Assembly: GCA_963769905.1 (NCBI GenBank)
Contig: CAVYNG010000002.1
Location: forward strand, 1-64,000
DNA length: 64,000 bases
Direction of reading: 5' to 3'
DNA from: Bog-756 sp963769905
GTDB lineage: Bacteria > Actinomycetota > Acidimicrobiia > Acidimicrobiales > RAAP-2
A program made the position numbers and the translations under genes. Every line of letters begins with the position of its first letter. The first letter of the stretch is position 1. Below the pieces are notes generated by a model, which searched no databases, was not told where the DNA came from, and was given only the letters and a program-made list of their open reading frames with translations. Positions 44,995-53,628 of the stretch are shown in pieces.

Positions 44995-45320
44995 CGAAGT
45001 GACCGGCTCGACCTCGCGCGCCGGCGCTGACCCACTTCGCCAAATTGGCGTCTGAACTGGGAGTTTATGGTTGGTTCCCGTCCCGGCCGGCGGCCATTGG
45101 CACGCCGCGTGCACCCCCGTTGCCCCGATGCGATCCGCCTCCGACGGTCGCGGCATGGACCCACAACCGTGCTCTGCAGTTCACCGGCTCGAGGCACAGG
45201 ACACCCGGCAATGCTATTGCAGCGTGAGACGTCGGCTCGGCGTCACGGTCTCGTCCAACGAATGCGCGGTACAACGTCCGCGGTCCGAGCAGCGCCTGCG
45301 CGCCGCGTAACCTTTGGCCC
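44995..45320. other. 326-bp divergent intergenic region
   Basis: It lies between the GMC oxidoreductase and the nucleotidyl cyclase. Frames crossing it are short and unlike known proteins. I see no clear promoter boxes or hairpins. Confidence 0.4.
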
Positions 45321-46088
45321 GTGGCCGAACGAAGTGGCAAAGAACCGGCGAAGCCGCGAGCGAGCGGGACCGAGGGAGTCCGTCGGTTGCCGTCCTCGCG
45401 CGGGCTGGTGGGCCAGGCCCGGACGACCGGTCATGACGTGGTGACCAGACTCGGCCTTGCCCCGATGGACGACGGAGGAGATGCGGCCGGCACCGGCGCG
45501 GTCGGGACGGCCCCGGCGAGCAGAGGGATCGAGGAACCCCGCGACATCGCCGAGACCATCGCGCTCGTCGACCGCGCCTTCGCGTTCGTCGATCTTTGCG
45601 GTTTCACCCACTTCCTCGCGACCAATGGCGAGCACGCCGCCATCGACGCGCTCAGCCGCTTCCGCTCGCTGGCTCGCGCCATCGCGGTCCGCCGCGGCGT
45701 GATGGTCGCCAAATGGCTCGGTGACGGCGCGATGATCGTCGGCCTCGACGTCGGGCCCACGGTCGCGACCGCGGCGGAGCTGATCGGGCGCTACGACGGC
45801 TCCACCCTTGCACTGCGCGGCGGCTTCGCCCACGGCCAGGCCTTGATCGTCGACGGCGACGACTACATCGGGCGCCCTGCCAACCTGGCCGCGCGCCTCT
45901 GCCAGGTGGCCCGCCCCGAGGAATTGCTCGCCGTCGGCTACGACGCGTCGTTTCTCCCGGCCTGGATCCAGGTCGACGGCGTCCGCAGCGTGACGCTGCC
46001 CGGGTTGGGAAGAGTCCGGCGCGCGCAGCGCCTCGGATTGGTCGACGGCCTCGATCTACCCGATCTCGCGGCAGACGACGGCAGCTGA
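45321..46088 (+). CDS. class III adenylate/guanylate cyclase-like protein
   Basis: 255 residues from a GTG start. A 75-residue basic/flexible N-terminus precedes a cyclase homology domain. Metal aspartates are D91 (FVDLCGFTHF) and D135 (KWLGDGAMIV), the purine-contact Lys is K131, and the third binding position is D181 (GDDYIG). Transition-state Asn188 and Arg192 lie in RPANLAARL. The complete set suggests it is catalytic, with Lys/Asp favouring ATP, so cAMP is the likely product. No sensor domain is fused. Confidence 0.8.
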   Translation: MAERSGKEPAKPRASGTEGVRRLPSSRGLVGQARTTGHDVVTRLGLAPMDDGGDAAGTGAVGTAPASRGIEEPRDIAETIALVDRAFAFVDLCGFTHFLATNGEHAAIDALSRFRSLARAIAVRRGVMVAKWLGDGAMIVGLDVGPTVATAAELIGRYDGSTLALRGGFAHGQALIVDGDDYIGRPANLAARLCQVARPEELLAVGYDASFLPAWIQVDGVRSVTLPGLGRVRRAQRLGLVDGLDLPDLAADDGS

Positions 46089-46113
46089 CCCGGCAGACGG
46101 GGACCTCGAGCCG

Positions 46114-46737
46114 CTATCCCCCCGACGCGGTCGTGTCGCGACCGGCGGCTTCGTACAACGGGAACTCCGCGAGCACCCGGTAGCGGCCGCCGACGCTCTC
46201 GAAGAGCGTCAGCCGGTCGGCGACGAAGCGGGTCGAGGCGTCCCACCCGGGTCGCGACTCGAGGAAGCGCCTCGGTGGGCGCGACCGTCCTCTGATCCGG
46301 GCGACGGTGATGTGCGGGACGTACTCGGCCTCCGGGCCGTCCCCGTGCTGAGCCGACGCCGCGCCGAACGTGCTCGTCGCCGCGAAGACCTCCTGCCGCA
46401 TCGCCGCGAGCTCTGCGACGTCGCCTTCGACACCGACCCACAGCACGTGGCCCTTCCCGAAGCGACCCGGGGAGGCCGGCTCGAGGCCGAGCGGTGACCC
46501 GGCGGTGTGGGCGGCGATCTCGGAGGTGAGGGTGGCGAGGGCATCGGCGCCGACCGCGCCGTAGTAGAGCAGCGTGACGTGGAAGCGGGTCGGCTCGACC
46601 GCCCGGGCCGGGGGGTCGAGGAGGGGACCGACCCACCGCGCGATGGTCTCTCCGACGGCACGCGGCACGTCGACCGCGAGGAAGCAGATGCGCGGCGCGT
46701 CGACACGGTCTTCGCTGGTGTCGGTGTCGGGCGGCAT
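46114..46737 (-). CDS. thpR: RNA 2',3'-cyclic phosphodiesterase (LigT/ThpR)
   Basis: 207 residues with the two tandem HxTx motifs of the 2H phosphoesterase family: FHVTLLYYG at about 53-61 and PHITVARIRG in the second half. ThpR opens 2',3'-cyclic phosphates to 2'-phosphates on RNA ends; the older name is 2'-5' RNA ligase. ATG 46737 chosen; the frame upstream (to 46821) is not family-like. Convergent with the cyclase gene. Confidence 0.88.
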   Translation of the reverse strand: MPPDTDTSEDRVDAPRICFLAVDVPRAVGETIARWVGPLLDPPARAVEPTRFHVTLLYYGAVGADALATLTSEIAAHTAGSPLGLEPASPGRFGKGHVLWVGVEGDVAELAAMRQEVFAATSTFGAASAQHGDGPEAEYVPHITVARIRGRSRPPRRFLESRPGWDASTRFVADRLTLFESVGGRYRVLAEFPLYEAAGRDTTASGG

Positions 46738-46945
46738 CGTGTTCGGAACGGTGCAGGAGACCGACCATGGTCGGCCCGGTGGATTCTCGCCCACTGTTGC
46801 ACCGCCAGGAGGGCGCGGCACCCGGGCGGTGCCGAACGGGTGCGAAGTCCCTTCCCGGCGCCCTGGCCCCGCCTCCGGTGGACCCGATCAGTGCGGTCCG
46901 CCACGGGCAAGTGCGGAGCCTCCCCGCATCCGCATGCCCTCTTGC

Positions 46946-46966
46946 ACGGCCCGCTGACCGGGCCGT
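46946..46966. promoter_or_regulatory. hairpin 25 bp upstream of sigR
   Basis: A 7-bp perfect stem ACGGCCC/GGGCCGT around loop GCTGACC, ending 25 bp before the sigR ATG. It may be part of the 5' leader. I found no clear SigR-type GGGAA/GTT autoregulatory promoter in the stretch before it. Confidence 0.4.
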
Positions 46967-46991
46967 CGCGACGACTGTGTAGGGTGCAGCC

Positions 46992-47570
46992 ATGGCCGAT
47001 CAGGCGGTCTTCTCCGACCTCGCGATGGAGTTCATGCCGGCCCTCTACACGGCCGCGCTCCGCATGACCCGCAACCCGGCCGATGCCGAGGACCTGGTGC
47101 AGGAGACGTACCTCAAGGCGTACCGGGCCTTCGGCAGCTTCGAGCTCGGGACCAACCTGAAGGCGTGGCTCTACCGCATCCTCACCAACACCTACATCAA
47201 CTCGTACCGGGCGAAGCGGCGTCGGCCCGAGATCGCCGACGTCGAGGATGTCGACGACCTCTACCTCTACCGGCACATCGTGGGCGACAGCTCGGCGGGT
47301 CTCGGCAGGAGCGCGGAGGACGAGGCGCTCGACCGCTTCACCGACGCCGACGTGAAGGAGGCGATCGAGTCCCTGCCCGACACCTTCAGGATGGCCGTGC
47401 TCCTCGCCGACGTGGAGGGTTTCTCGTACAAGGAGATCGCGGAGATCACCGACGTGCCCATCGGTACGGTCATGAGCCGCATCCACCGAGGAAGAAAAGC
47501 GCTGCAAAAGGCGTTGGTCGATCGTGGTAGGACACGGGGCCTCGTCGGGGCCTCGGACGAGACCAGGTAG
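46992..47570 (+). CDS. sigR: ECF RNA polymerase sigma factor, SigR/SigH type
   Basis: 192 residues. Region 2 (ALRMTRNPADAEDLVQETYLKAYRAF, about 23-48, quoted in pieces: MTRNPADAEDLVQETY, LKAYRAF) and region 4 (GFSYKEIAEITDVPIGTVMS) are those of the thiol-oxidative-stress sigma factors SigR (Streptomyces) and SigH (Mycobacterium). It is followed 13 bp later by an RsrA-like zinc anti-sigma gene, the standard arrangement. The regulon normally includes thioredoxin and mycothiol genes and the clp proteolysis system; none of those promoters could be checked here. Confidence 0.92.
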   Translation: MADQAVFSDLAMEFMPALYTAALRMTRNPADAEDLVQETYLKAYRAFGSFELGTNLKAWLYRILTNTYINSYRAKRRRPEIADVEDVDDLYLYRHIVGDSSAGLGRSAEDEALDRFTDADVKEAIESLPDTFRMAVLLADVEGFSYKEIAEITDVPIGTVMSRIHRGRKALQKALVDRGRTRGLVGASDETR

Positions 47571-47583
47571 GGGAGTCCGGGTA

Positions 47584-47895
47584 GTGGGAGACCTCGAAAG
47601 GGACGACGGACCGCAGGATCCGATGGTTGCGGTTCCGAAGTCCGTGCCCGGCTTCGTCGAATGCAACGAGACGATCGAGCGTCTCTACTTCTACCTCGAC
47701 GGCGAGCTCACCGAGGAGCGCCGCGAGGAGATCCGCCTCCATCTCGATCTCTGCGGGCCCTGCGTCGACGCCTACGGCTTCGAGACCGAGCTCCGCAAGG
47801 TCATCGCCAACCGGTGCAAGGACCACGTGCCCGAGGCGCTCATCGAACGGGTCGCCCACGCCATCCTCGAGGAGCAGGAGCGCCCCGGCGGCTAG
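47584..47895 (+). CDS. rsrA: redox-sensing zinc anti-sigma factor (RsrA-like)
   Basis: 103 residues from GTG 47584. The zinc-anti-sigma signature HxxxCxxC is H53-C57-C60 (RLHLDLCGPC), and C27 (VECNETI) supplies the fourth ligand. An extra Cys78 (ANRCKDH) matches RsrA. Disulfide stress expels zinc and releases the sigma factor. Partner of the upstream sigR by position. Confidence 0.9.
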   Translation: MGDLERDDGPQDPMVAVPKSVPGFVECNETIERLYFYLDGELTEERREEIRLHLDLCGPCVDAYGFETELRKVIANRCKDHVPEALIERVAHAILEEQERPGG

Positions 47896-47907
47896 CACGG
47901 TCCGGTG

Positions 47908-47924
47908 CGCCCCTTCCCGGGGCG
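47908..47924 (+). terminator. hairpin after rsrA
   Basis: A 6-bp stem CGCCCC/GGGGCG with loop TTCCC, 12 bp past the rsrA stop. CCCTTCCCGGGGC recurs immediately after it. Weak intrinsic terminator candidate. Confidence 0.5.
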
Positions 47925-48001
47925 ACCCTTCCCGGGGCAGCCCAGATCGCAGGCAGAGCCCGGCCGCCCCTTCACGGGAGCGGGTCCCTACACTGGGCGC
48001 C

Positions 48002-49144
48002 GTGACCGATACCGCCGTGACCCGAGAAGAGGACGTCCCTTCCGGTGACGGCGCGGTGGCATGGGGGACGGCCGAGCGGGCGGCGGTCTGGGTCGGTGCA
48101 CGGGCGAAGATGCCAGCCCCCTACCGGCCCGATCTGCTCGAGGCCGACTTCGAGGAGCTCACCGCAAAGGCCGAGGAGCTGGTGGCTGCGTCGACCGGGT
48201 TGCGCTCGACGTCCGGGCCGGCCCGGGCACGGGTGACCGATCGAGCGGGATGGGTGCGGGCCAACATTGCTTCCTTCCAGCGGCTGATCGGACCCCACCT
48301 CGACAAGCTCGACCCGGGCCGCCTCGCGGGATCGAACCCGCTGACCGAGCGGATCGCGGGCCCGCTGGCCAGTGCCGGCAGGGCGGTGACCGGGGCCCAG
48401 ATGGGGCTCGTCCTCGGGTGGCTCTCCACTCGGGTGCTCGGCCAGTACGACCTCCTCCTCACCGAGGAGGCCATCGAGGATCAGGACGTGGTCTACTTCG
48501 TCGGCCCGAACGTGGTGGCGCTCGAGCGGCTGCACGGGTTCGACCCGCGTGAGTTCCGGCTCTGGCTCGCGCTCCACGAGGTCACCCATCGCTGCCAGTT
48601 CACCGCGATCCCTTGGATGCGCGACTACTTCGTGACCTTGGTCGAGGACGGGATCGGTTCGCTCGAGCCCGATCCGGCACGTCTCGGCGAGGCGCTCCGC
48701 CGGATGACCGACGAGATCGTCGCCGGAAGGAACCCCCTCCGCGAGAACGGCGCGCTGGGTCTCATCGCCACCCCCGAGCAGCTCGAGGGCCTCCAGAGGA
48801 TCCAAGCGCTCATGAGCCTCCTCGAAGGGCACGGCGACGTGACCATGGACCGGGCGGGCGCCGACGCGATCCCGAGTGCCGCCCGCTTCAGCGAGGTGCT
48901 GAGGCGCAGGCGCAAGCAGGCTCGCGGCCCGGCCCGTCTGCTCCAGCAGCTCATCGGCATCGAGGCGAAGCTCCGCCAATACGAGGAGGGGGAGCGGTTC
49001 GTCTCGGCCGTCGAGGACTCGGGCGGCTCCGAGCTGCTCGAGCGCGCGTGGCGGGGCCCGGAGTGGCTGCCCTCCCTGGTCGAGATCCGGAACCCCTCGG
49101 AATGGATCTCCCGTGTCGGCACCACACCCGCCGTCTCCGGCTGA
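48002..49144 (+). CDS. DUF2342 zinc-dependent metalloprotease-like protein
   Basis: 380 residues. Zinc motif HEVTH at 192-196 (LWLALHEVTHRCQF), and a downstream SLLEGHGDVTMDRAG segment that may supply the third ligand (E or H). This family is annotated in actinobacteria as zincin-like or coenzyme F420 biosynthesis-associated. It commonly sits immediately upstream of tilS-hpt, as here. Its frame overlaps tilS by 32 bp. The protease activity has not been shown from sequence alone. Confidence 0.85.
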   Translation: MTDTAVTREEDVPSGDGAVAWGTAERAAVWVGARAKMPAPYRPDLLEADFEELTAKAEELVAASTGLRSTSGPARARVTDRAGWVRANIASFQRLIGPHLDKLDPGRLAGSNPLTERIAGPLASAGRAVTGAQMGLVLGWLSTRVLGQYDLLLTEEAIEDQDVVYFVGPNVVALERLHGFDPREFRLWLALHEVTHRCQFTAIPWMRDYFVTLVEDGIGSLEPDPARLGEALRRMTDEIVAGRNPLRENGALGLIATPEQLEGLQRIQALMSLLEGHGDVTMDRAGADAIPSAARFSEVLRRRRKQARGPARLLQQLIGIEAKLRQYEEGERFVSAVEDSGGSELLERAWRGPEWLPSLVEIRNPSEWISRVGTTPAVSG

Positions 49145-50084
49145 CCTGAGCGACGATCCGGGGATCGCCGCGCTCCTGGCGCGGTGCACCTTTCCCGCTC
49201 CTGGCGCCGCGCTGGTCTGTGGCGTCTCTGGAGGGCCCGATTCTCTGGCACTCCTCGTCCTCGCGGTCGCGTCCGGCTGCGCGGTGACCGCGGTCCACGT
49301 CGACCACGGGCTGCGCGCAGGTTCAGCGGAAGAGGCCGGCGTGGTGGCCGGCGCCGCGCGCCGTTTCGGCGCCGCGTTCCGCTCCGCACGGGTGGAGCTC
49401 GAGGACGGGCCGAACCTCGAGGCACGGGCGCGTGCCGCCCGCCTCGGCGCGCTCGGCCCGGGCGCGGCCACCGGGCACACCGCCGACGATCAGGCCGAGA
49501 CCGTGCTCGCCAACCTGCTCCGCGGCGCAGGCGTCGACGGACTCGCCGGCATGCGACGCGGCACGACCCACCCACTGCTCGGCCTACGGCGCGCCGAAAC
49601 GGCCGCGCTCTGCGATCGGCTCGGACTGGTGGCGGTGCGCGACCCGTCGAACGAGGACCCGCGCTTCGTCCGCAGCCGCATCCGTGCCGAGCTCCTCCCG
49701 CTCTGTGCAGCCATCGCCGGGCGCGACGTGGTGCCGGTCCTCGCCCGCCAGGCCGACCTCTTGGCCGGGGACGCCGACGCGCTGGCCGCCCTCGCCTCGC
49801 TGGTCGACCCTGCTGATCGCCGTGCGGTGGCCGGGGCCCCCGAGCCGATGGCCCGGAGGGCGGTCCGGGCCTGGTTGACCGGCGAGGACCCCCATCCACC
49901 ACCTCTCGACGCGGTGGAACGGGTGCTCGAGGTGGCCCGCGCCGAGCGCCTGGCGACCGAGGTGGCCGGGGGGCGGCGGGTCAGCCGGAAGGACGGGCGG
50001 CTGGTGATCGAGGTCCCGAGACGGAACGGGGAGGGTGGCACCGGGCCCGCTCCGGTACCATCGCAGCGTGATCGTCCGGGGTGA
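49113..50084 (+). CDS. tilS: tRNA(Ile)-lysidine synthetase
   Basis: 323 residues. PP-loop SGGPDS at 39-44, then HVDHGLR and GHTADDQAETVL. TilS changes the wobble C of the CAU tRNA(Ile) to lysidine and is essential. GTG 49113 overlaps the preceding gene; a later start is possible. The C-terminal recognition domain looks short, as in many actinobacteria. It overlaps hpt by 17 bp. Confidence 0.92.
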   Translation: MSAPHPPSPADLSDDPGIAALLARCTFPAPGAALVCGVSGGPDSLALLVLAVASGCAVTAVHVDHGLRAGSAEEAGVVAGAARRFGAAFRSARVELEDGPNLEARARAARLGALGPGAATGHTADDQAETVLANLLRGAGVDGLAGMRRGTTHPLLGLRRAETAALCDRLGLVAVRDPSNEDPRFVRSRIRAELLPLCAAIAGRDVVPVLARQADLLAGDADALAALASLVDPADRRAVAGAPEPMARRAVRAWLTGEDPHPPPLDAVERVLEVARAERLATEVAGGRRVSRKDGRLVIEVPRRNGEGGTGPAPVPSQRDRPG

Positions 50085-50649
50085 CGAGGTGGTCGGCGGC
50101 ACCGGCTCGGGCATTCACCGAAACGGTGTCGGCCGGGTCATCGTCTCGAACCGCGACCTCACGACCCGCATCGCCGAGCTCGGCGCGGAGATCTCCGCCG
50201 ACTACGCAGACGACCCGCCGCTGCTCGTCGGCGTGTTGAAGGGCGCCTTCATGTTCATGAGCGACCTCTCGCGGGCGATCGACCTGCCGGTCGAGGTCGA
50301 CTTCATGGCGATCTCCTCCTACGGGAGCGCGACGCGCACCTCGGGCGTGGTCCGGATCGTGAAGGACCTCGACGCCGACCTCGCCGGCCGCCACGTCCTC
50401 GTGGTCGAGGACATCGTGGACAGCGGGCTCACACTCAGCTACCTCCAGCGCTACCTGCTGGCCCGCCAGCCGGCGAGCCTCGAGGTCTGCGCGCTCCTGG
50501 TCAAGGAGGGCCAGCAGCGAACCGCACTCGACCTTCGCTACGTCGGGTTTCGTATTCCTCCGGAATTCGTGGTGGGCTATGGGCTCGACGTCGATGAGCG
50601 CCTCCGGAACCTGCACGCGATCCACGCCTACGCCGGGCCCTCGTCGTAG
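50068..50649 (+). CDS. hpt: hypoxanthine-guanine phosphoribosyltransferase
   Basis: 193 residues from GTG 50068. The PRPP loop is VVEDIVDSGLTL (EDIVDSG 114-120), and LLVGVLKGAFMFM precedes it. It salvages hypoxanthine and guanine with PRPP. The usual order in actinobacteria is tilS-hpt-ftsH-folE; here ftsH is missing, and folE follows after 15 bp. An ATG at 50035 is an alternative start. Confidence 0.93.
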   Translation: MIVRGDEVVGGTGSGIHRNGVGRVIVSNRDLTTRIAELGAEISADYADDPPLLVGVLKGAFMFMSDLSRAIDLPVEVDFMAISSYGSATRTSGVVRIVKDLDADLAGRHVLVVEDIVDSGLTLSYLQRYLLARQPASLEVCALLVKEGQQRTALDLRYVGFRIPPEFVVGYGLDVDERLRNLHAIHAYAGPSS

Positions 50650-50664
50650 GACCGCGCCCACCCG

Positions 50665-51234
50665 GTGACCGTCGACACTGCCCGCATCGAGCGCGCCGTC
50701 CGCGAGCTGCTCACCGCCGTCGGGGAGGACCCCGGGCGCGACGGACTGGTGAAGACCCCGGTCCGGGTGGCCCGCATGTACGAGGAGCTCTTCGCCGGCT
50801 TCGGTGAGGACCCCGAGGACCACCTCGAGGTCACCTTCGCCGCGGACCACGACGAGATGGTCATGGTCCGCGACATCCCGTTCGCGTCACTCTGCGAGCA
50901 CCACCTCGTCCCCTTCATCGGCCGGGCCCACGTCGCCTACATCCCGGGCGAGGACGGCCGGATCACCGGCCTCTCCAAGCTGGCCCGACTCGTCGAGGGG
51001 TATGCGCGCCGGCTCCAGGTGCAAGAGCGGATGACCTCGGAGATCGCCGATGCCATCGAGAAGGCCCTCGGGCCGAGAGGCGTGCTCGTGGTGATCGACG
51101 CCGAGCACCTCTGCATGTCCATGCGGGGGGTCAAGAAGTCGGGTACCTCGACGGTCACCTCGGCGGTGCGGGGTCTCTTCCGCAGCGACCAGGCCACCAG
51201 GGCCGAGGCGATGGCGTTCGTGCGGGGCGCCTGA
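50665..51234 (+). CDS. folE: GTP cyclohydrolase I
   Basis: 189 residues. Zinc ligands are Cys77 and His80 (SLCEHHLVPF) and Cys150 (EHLCMSMRG), all present. It makes 7,8-dihydroneopterin triphosphate, the first step of folate synthesis. GTG start 15 bp after hpt. Next gene folP follows after 78 bp. Confidence 0.95.
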   Translation: MTVDTARIERAVRELLTAVGEDPGRDGLVKTPVRVARMYEELFAGFGEDPEDHLEVTFAADHDEMVMVRDIPFASLCEHHLVPFIGRAHVAYIPGEDGRITGLSKLARLVEGYARRLQVQERMTSEIADAIEKALGPRGVLVVIDAEHLCMSMRGVKKSGTSTVTSAVRGLFRSDQATRAEAMAFVRGA

Positions 51235-51312
51235 GGGGGGAGCCTCCGAAGCGGCGCCGGTCGGTCCTTCCGGCCAGGCACCCGTCCAAGCGCTGGTTTA
51301 CGCTGTGCTCGC

Positions 51313-52128
51313 ATGCCGAAACCGCCCCGAGAGGAGCGACCCCTCGTGATGGGCGTCCTCAACGTCACCCCCGACTCCTTCTCCGACGGCGGGGAATGGT
51401 TCGAGAAGGAACGGGCGATCATGAGAGGACATGAGATGATCGCCGAGGGCGCCGACCTGGTCGACGTCGGCGGCGAGTCGACCCGGCCGGGAGCCGCTCC
51501 GGTCCCACTCGGGGAGGAGCTGCGCCGGGTCGTCCCGGTGGTCGAGGCGCTGGCGGGCGAGGTCCGCGTCTCGGTCGACACCACGAAGGAAGAGGTGGCG
51601 CACGCGGCGGTGCGAGCGGGTGCGAGCCTGGTGAACGACGTCTCGGCGACGCTCTGGCCGGTGGCGGCGGCCCACGGGGTCGGATGGGTCGCGATGCACC
51701 GGAAGGGCACCCCGCAGAGCATGCAGGACGATCCCCGCTACGACGACGTGGTCGCCGAGGTGGCCGCGGTGCTGGCAGAGCGTGCCGGTCGGGCCTCCGC
51801 CGCCGGGGTCACCGAAGTCTGGATCGACCCGGGCATCGGCTTCGGCAAGACCCTCGACCACAACCTCGCCCTGCTCGCCTCCCTCGACACCCTCGCCTCG
51901 CTCGGGTACCCGGTCGTGGTCGGCACCAGCCGCAAGAGCTTCCTCGGTGCGCTCGACCGCCGGCCGGACGGGACGCCCGCTCCGGTCGGGGAGCGGCTGC
52001 CCGGCTCGCTCGCGACGGCCACCTGGGCGATGGAGCACGGTGCGCGGATGGTCCGGGTGCACGACGTCGCGCCCACCGTGCAGGCGGCGACCCTGGTCGG
52101 GGCCCCGGCCACCGCGGAGCCGGCGTGA
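51313..52128 (+). CDS. folP: dihydropteroate synthase
   Basis: 271 residues. GVLNVTPDSFSDGG (14-27), DVGGESTRPGA, NDVSA, IDPGIGFGKT and GTSRKSFLG are all intact. It joins p-aminobenzoate to the pterin pyrophosphate and is the sulfonamide target. Its stop overlaps the next GTG by 4 bp. Confidence 0.95.
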   Translation: MPKPPREERPLVMGVLNVTPDSFSDGGEWFEKERAIMRGHEMIAEGADLVDVGGESTRPGAAPVPLGEELRRVVPVVEALAGEVRVSVDTTKEEVAHAAVRAGASLVNDVSATLWPVAAAHGVGWVAMHRKGTPQSMQDDPRYDDVVAEVAAVLAERAGRASAAGVTEVWIDPGIGFGKTLDHNLALLASLDTLASLGYPVVVGTSRKSFLGALDRRPDGTPAPVGERLPGSLATATWAMEHGARMVRVHDVAPTVQAATLVGAPATAEPA

Positions 52129-52664
52129 AGGGCAAGTGGGCGGCCGGCATCCCGCCCCGCAACTTCACCTGGGTGATCAAGGACCGCCTGGCGATGAGCG
52201 AGCGCCCGGGGGGGTTCGCGCCGAACCACCGGAAGGTCCGGCGCCAGGAGGAGATCATCTGGCTCCAGGGAGAGGGCTTCACCACGGTCGTCTCGCTGCT
52301 GCCGTCCTCGCACAACCTGCAGGCCTACGAGGAGCGCTCGATGCCGAGCGTCCACTTCCCGGTCCCGACGGCCGGCGACGTGCGCTCGGTGCTCGCCGAC
52401 CTCTACCGCGAGCTGCACGCGCGCCTCGGTGCGGGCGAGCGGGTCCTCGTGCACCAAGAGGAGCTCGGCGACCGGGTCACCGGCGTGATGGCGGGCTACC
52501 TGCTCTGGTCGGGACGGCTCCCCGGCGGACCCCAGGCGATCACGGTGCTCGAGCACCTGACCGAGCACCCCATGGGGCCGGCTGGCCGCGAGCTGGTCGC
52601 GTTCGCCGCCGAGCTCGCGCCGGTCGCCGAGCGCGCGGGTGCCCACCCCCCGCGGCGCAGGTGA
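52125..52664 (+). CDS. dual-specificity-phosphatase-like protein lacking the catalytic Cys
   Basis: 179 residues starting at a GTG inside folP's GTGA. The fold clues are those of small tyrosine/dual-specificity phosphatases: GFTTVVSLLPS, then VHFPVPTAG, ERVLVHQEELGDR and TGVMAGYLLW. The P-loop that should read HCx5R is HQEELGDR (110-117), with Gln111 in place of the nucleophilic Cys and Arg117 kept. It cannot form a cysteinyl phosphate. Coupled on both sides to folP and folB, so a role in pterin or folate metabolism, or its regulation, is inferred. It may also be a binding-only pseudophosphatase. Confidence 0.7.
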   Translation: MKGKWAAGIPPRNFTWVIKDRLAMSERPGGFAPNHRKVRRQEEIIWLQGEGFTTVVSLLPSSHNLQAYEERSMPSVHFPVPTAGDVRSVLADLYRELHARLGAGERVLVHQEELGDRVTGVMAGYLLWSGRLPGGPQAITVLEHLTEHPMGPAGRELVAFAAELAPVAERAGAHPPRRR

Positions 52665-53068
52665 GCCGGAGGGAGCACCCTCCCACCGTGTCCCCCGATC
52701 CGGGGCGTGACCGCATCGAGCTGCGCGGTCTGCGGGCGAGCGGCATCCACGGGGTGCTCCCCGAAGAGCGGACGCGGGCCCAGCCCTTCGAGCTCGACCT
52801 CGACCTCGCCGTCGACCTCGCGCCGGCCGCGGCCAGCGACCGTCTGGCGGACACCGTCGACTACGGCGCGATCGCAGAGATGGCAGCCCGGGTGGTGAGC
52901 GAGTCCGCGCCACGCGACCTCCTCGAGGCGCTGGCTGGCGCGGTGGCCGAGACGGTGCTCGCCGCCGACCCGCGCATCGAGGCGGTGACCGTCAACTTGA
53001 AGAAGCTCCGGCCGCCGCTCGCAGTCGACGTGGGCACCGTCGGCGTCACCATCACCCGGGGCCGGTGA
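52661..53068 (+). CDS. folB: dihydroneopterin aldolase
   Basis: 135 residues if the GTG within the preceding GTGA is used; a second GTG at 52688 would also fit. Motifs GIHGVLPEERTRAQPF and DTVDYGAIAE are classical. It cleaves 7,8-dihydroneopterin to 6-hydroxymethyl-dihydropterin. Fourth gene of the folate block, overlapping folK by 4 bp. Confidence 0.92.
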   Translation: MSRREHPPTVSPDPGRDRIELRGLRASGIHGVLPEERTRAQPFELDLDLAVDLAPAAASDRLADTVDYGAIAEMAARVVSESAPRDLLEALAGAVAETVLAADPRIEAVTVNLKKLRPPLAVDVGTVGVTITRGR

Positions 53069-53565
53069 GCTCGACGGCCAGCGGAGTGCCGTCGGTCCGG
53101 GCCTTCCTCGGGCTCGGGTCGAACCTCGGGGACCGCCGTGCCCACCTGCGCCGCGCGGTCGACCAGCTCCGGGCCGGATCGAGATCGCCGGTCACCGCCG
53201 TCTCGCGCGTCTACGAGACCGAGCCGGTCGGCGGCCCGGCCGAGCAGGGCCCGTACCTGAACGTGGTGGTCCAGCTCGCGGTCGCACCCGACGCCGACCC
53301 CTACCGCCTCCTCGACGAGTGTCACCGGCTGGAGGCGGCGGCCGGGCGGGTGCGGTCGGTCCGCTGGGGGCCGCGCAGCCTCGACGCGGACGTGGTCTGG
53401 ATCGACGGCGTGGTCCTCGAAGACCCCGAGCTCACCATTCCCCACCCCCGCTGGCGTGAGCGGCGCTTCGTGATGGCGCCCCTCGGCGAGCTGGCTCCGG
53501 ACCTGGCCGACGAAGTGTCCGTCGAGGCCGCTTTTGGCGAGGTCACGGTCGTGGGTACACTCTGA
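53065..53565 (+). CDS. folK: HPPK, 6-hydroxymethyl-dihydropterin pyrophosphokinase
   Basis: 166 residues. FLGLGSNLGDRRAHL, YETEPVGGPAEQGPYLN and GPRSLDADVVWID are the family signatures, with the metal aspartates in DAD. Starts at GTGA overlap with folB. Next gene follows after 63 bp. Confidence 0.93.
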   Translation: MSSTASGVPSVRAFLGLGSNLGDRRAHLRRAVDQLRAGSRSPVTAVSRVYETEPVGGPAEQGPYLNVVVQLAVAPDADPYRLLDECHRLEAAAGRVRSVRWGPRSLDADVVWIDGVVLEDPELTIPHPRWRERRFVMAPLGELAPDLADEVSVEAAFGEVTVVGTL

Positions 53566-53628
53566 GGCGAACCAGGATTCTCTGACGCGAACGGCACCCG
53601 CAGGGGCTGGAACGTCGAAAGGGGTCTC

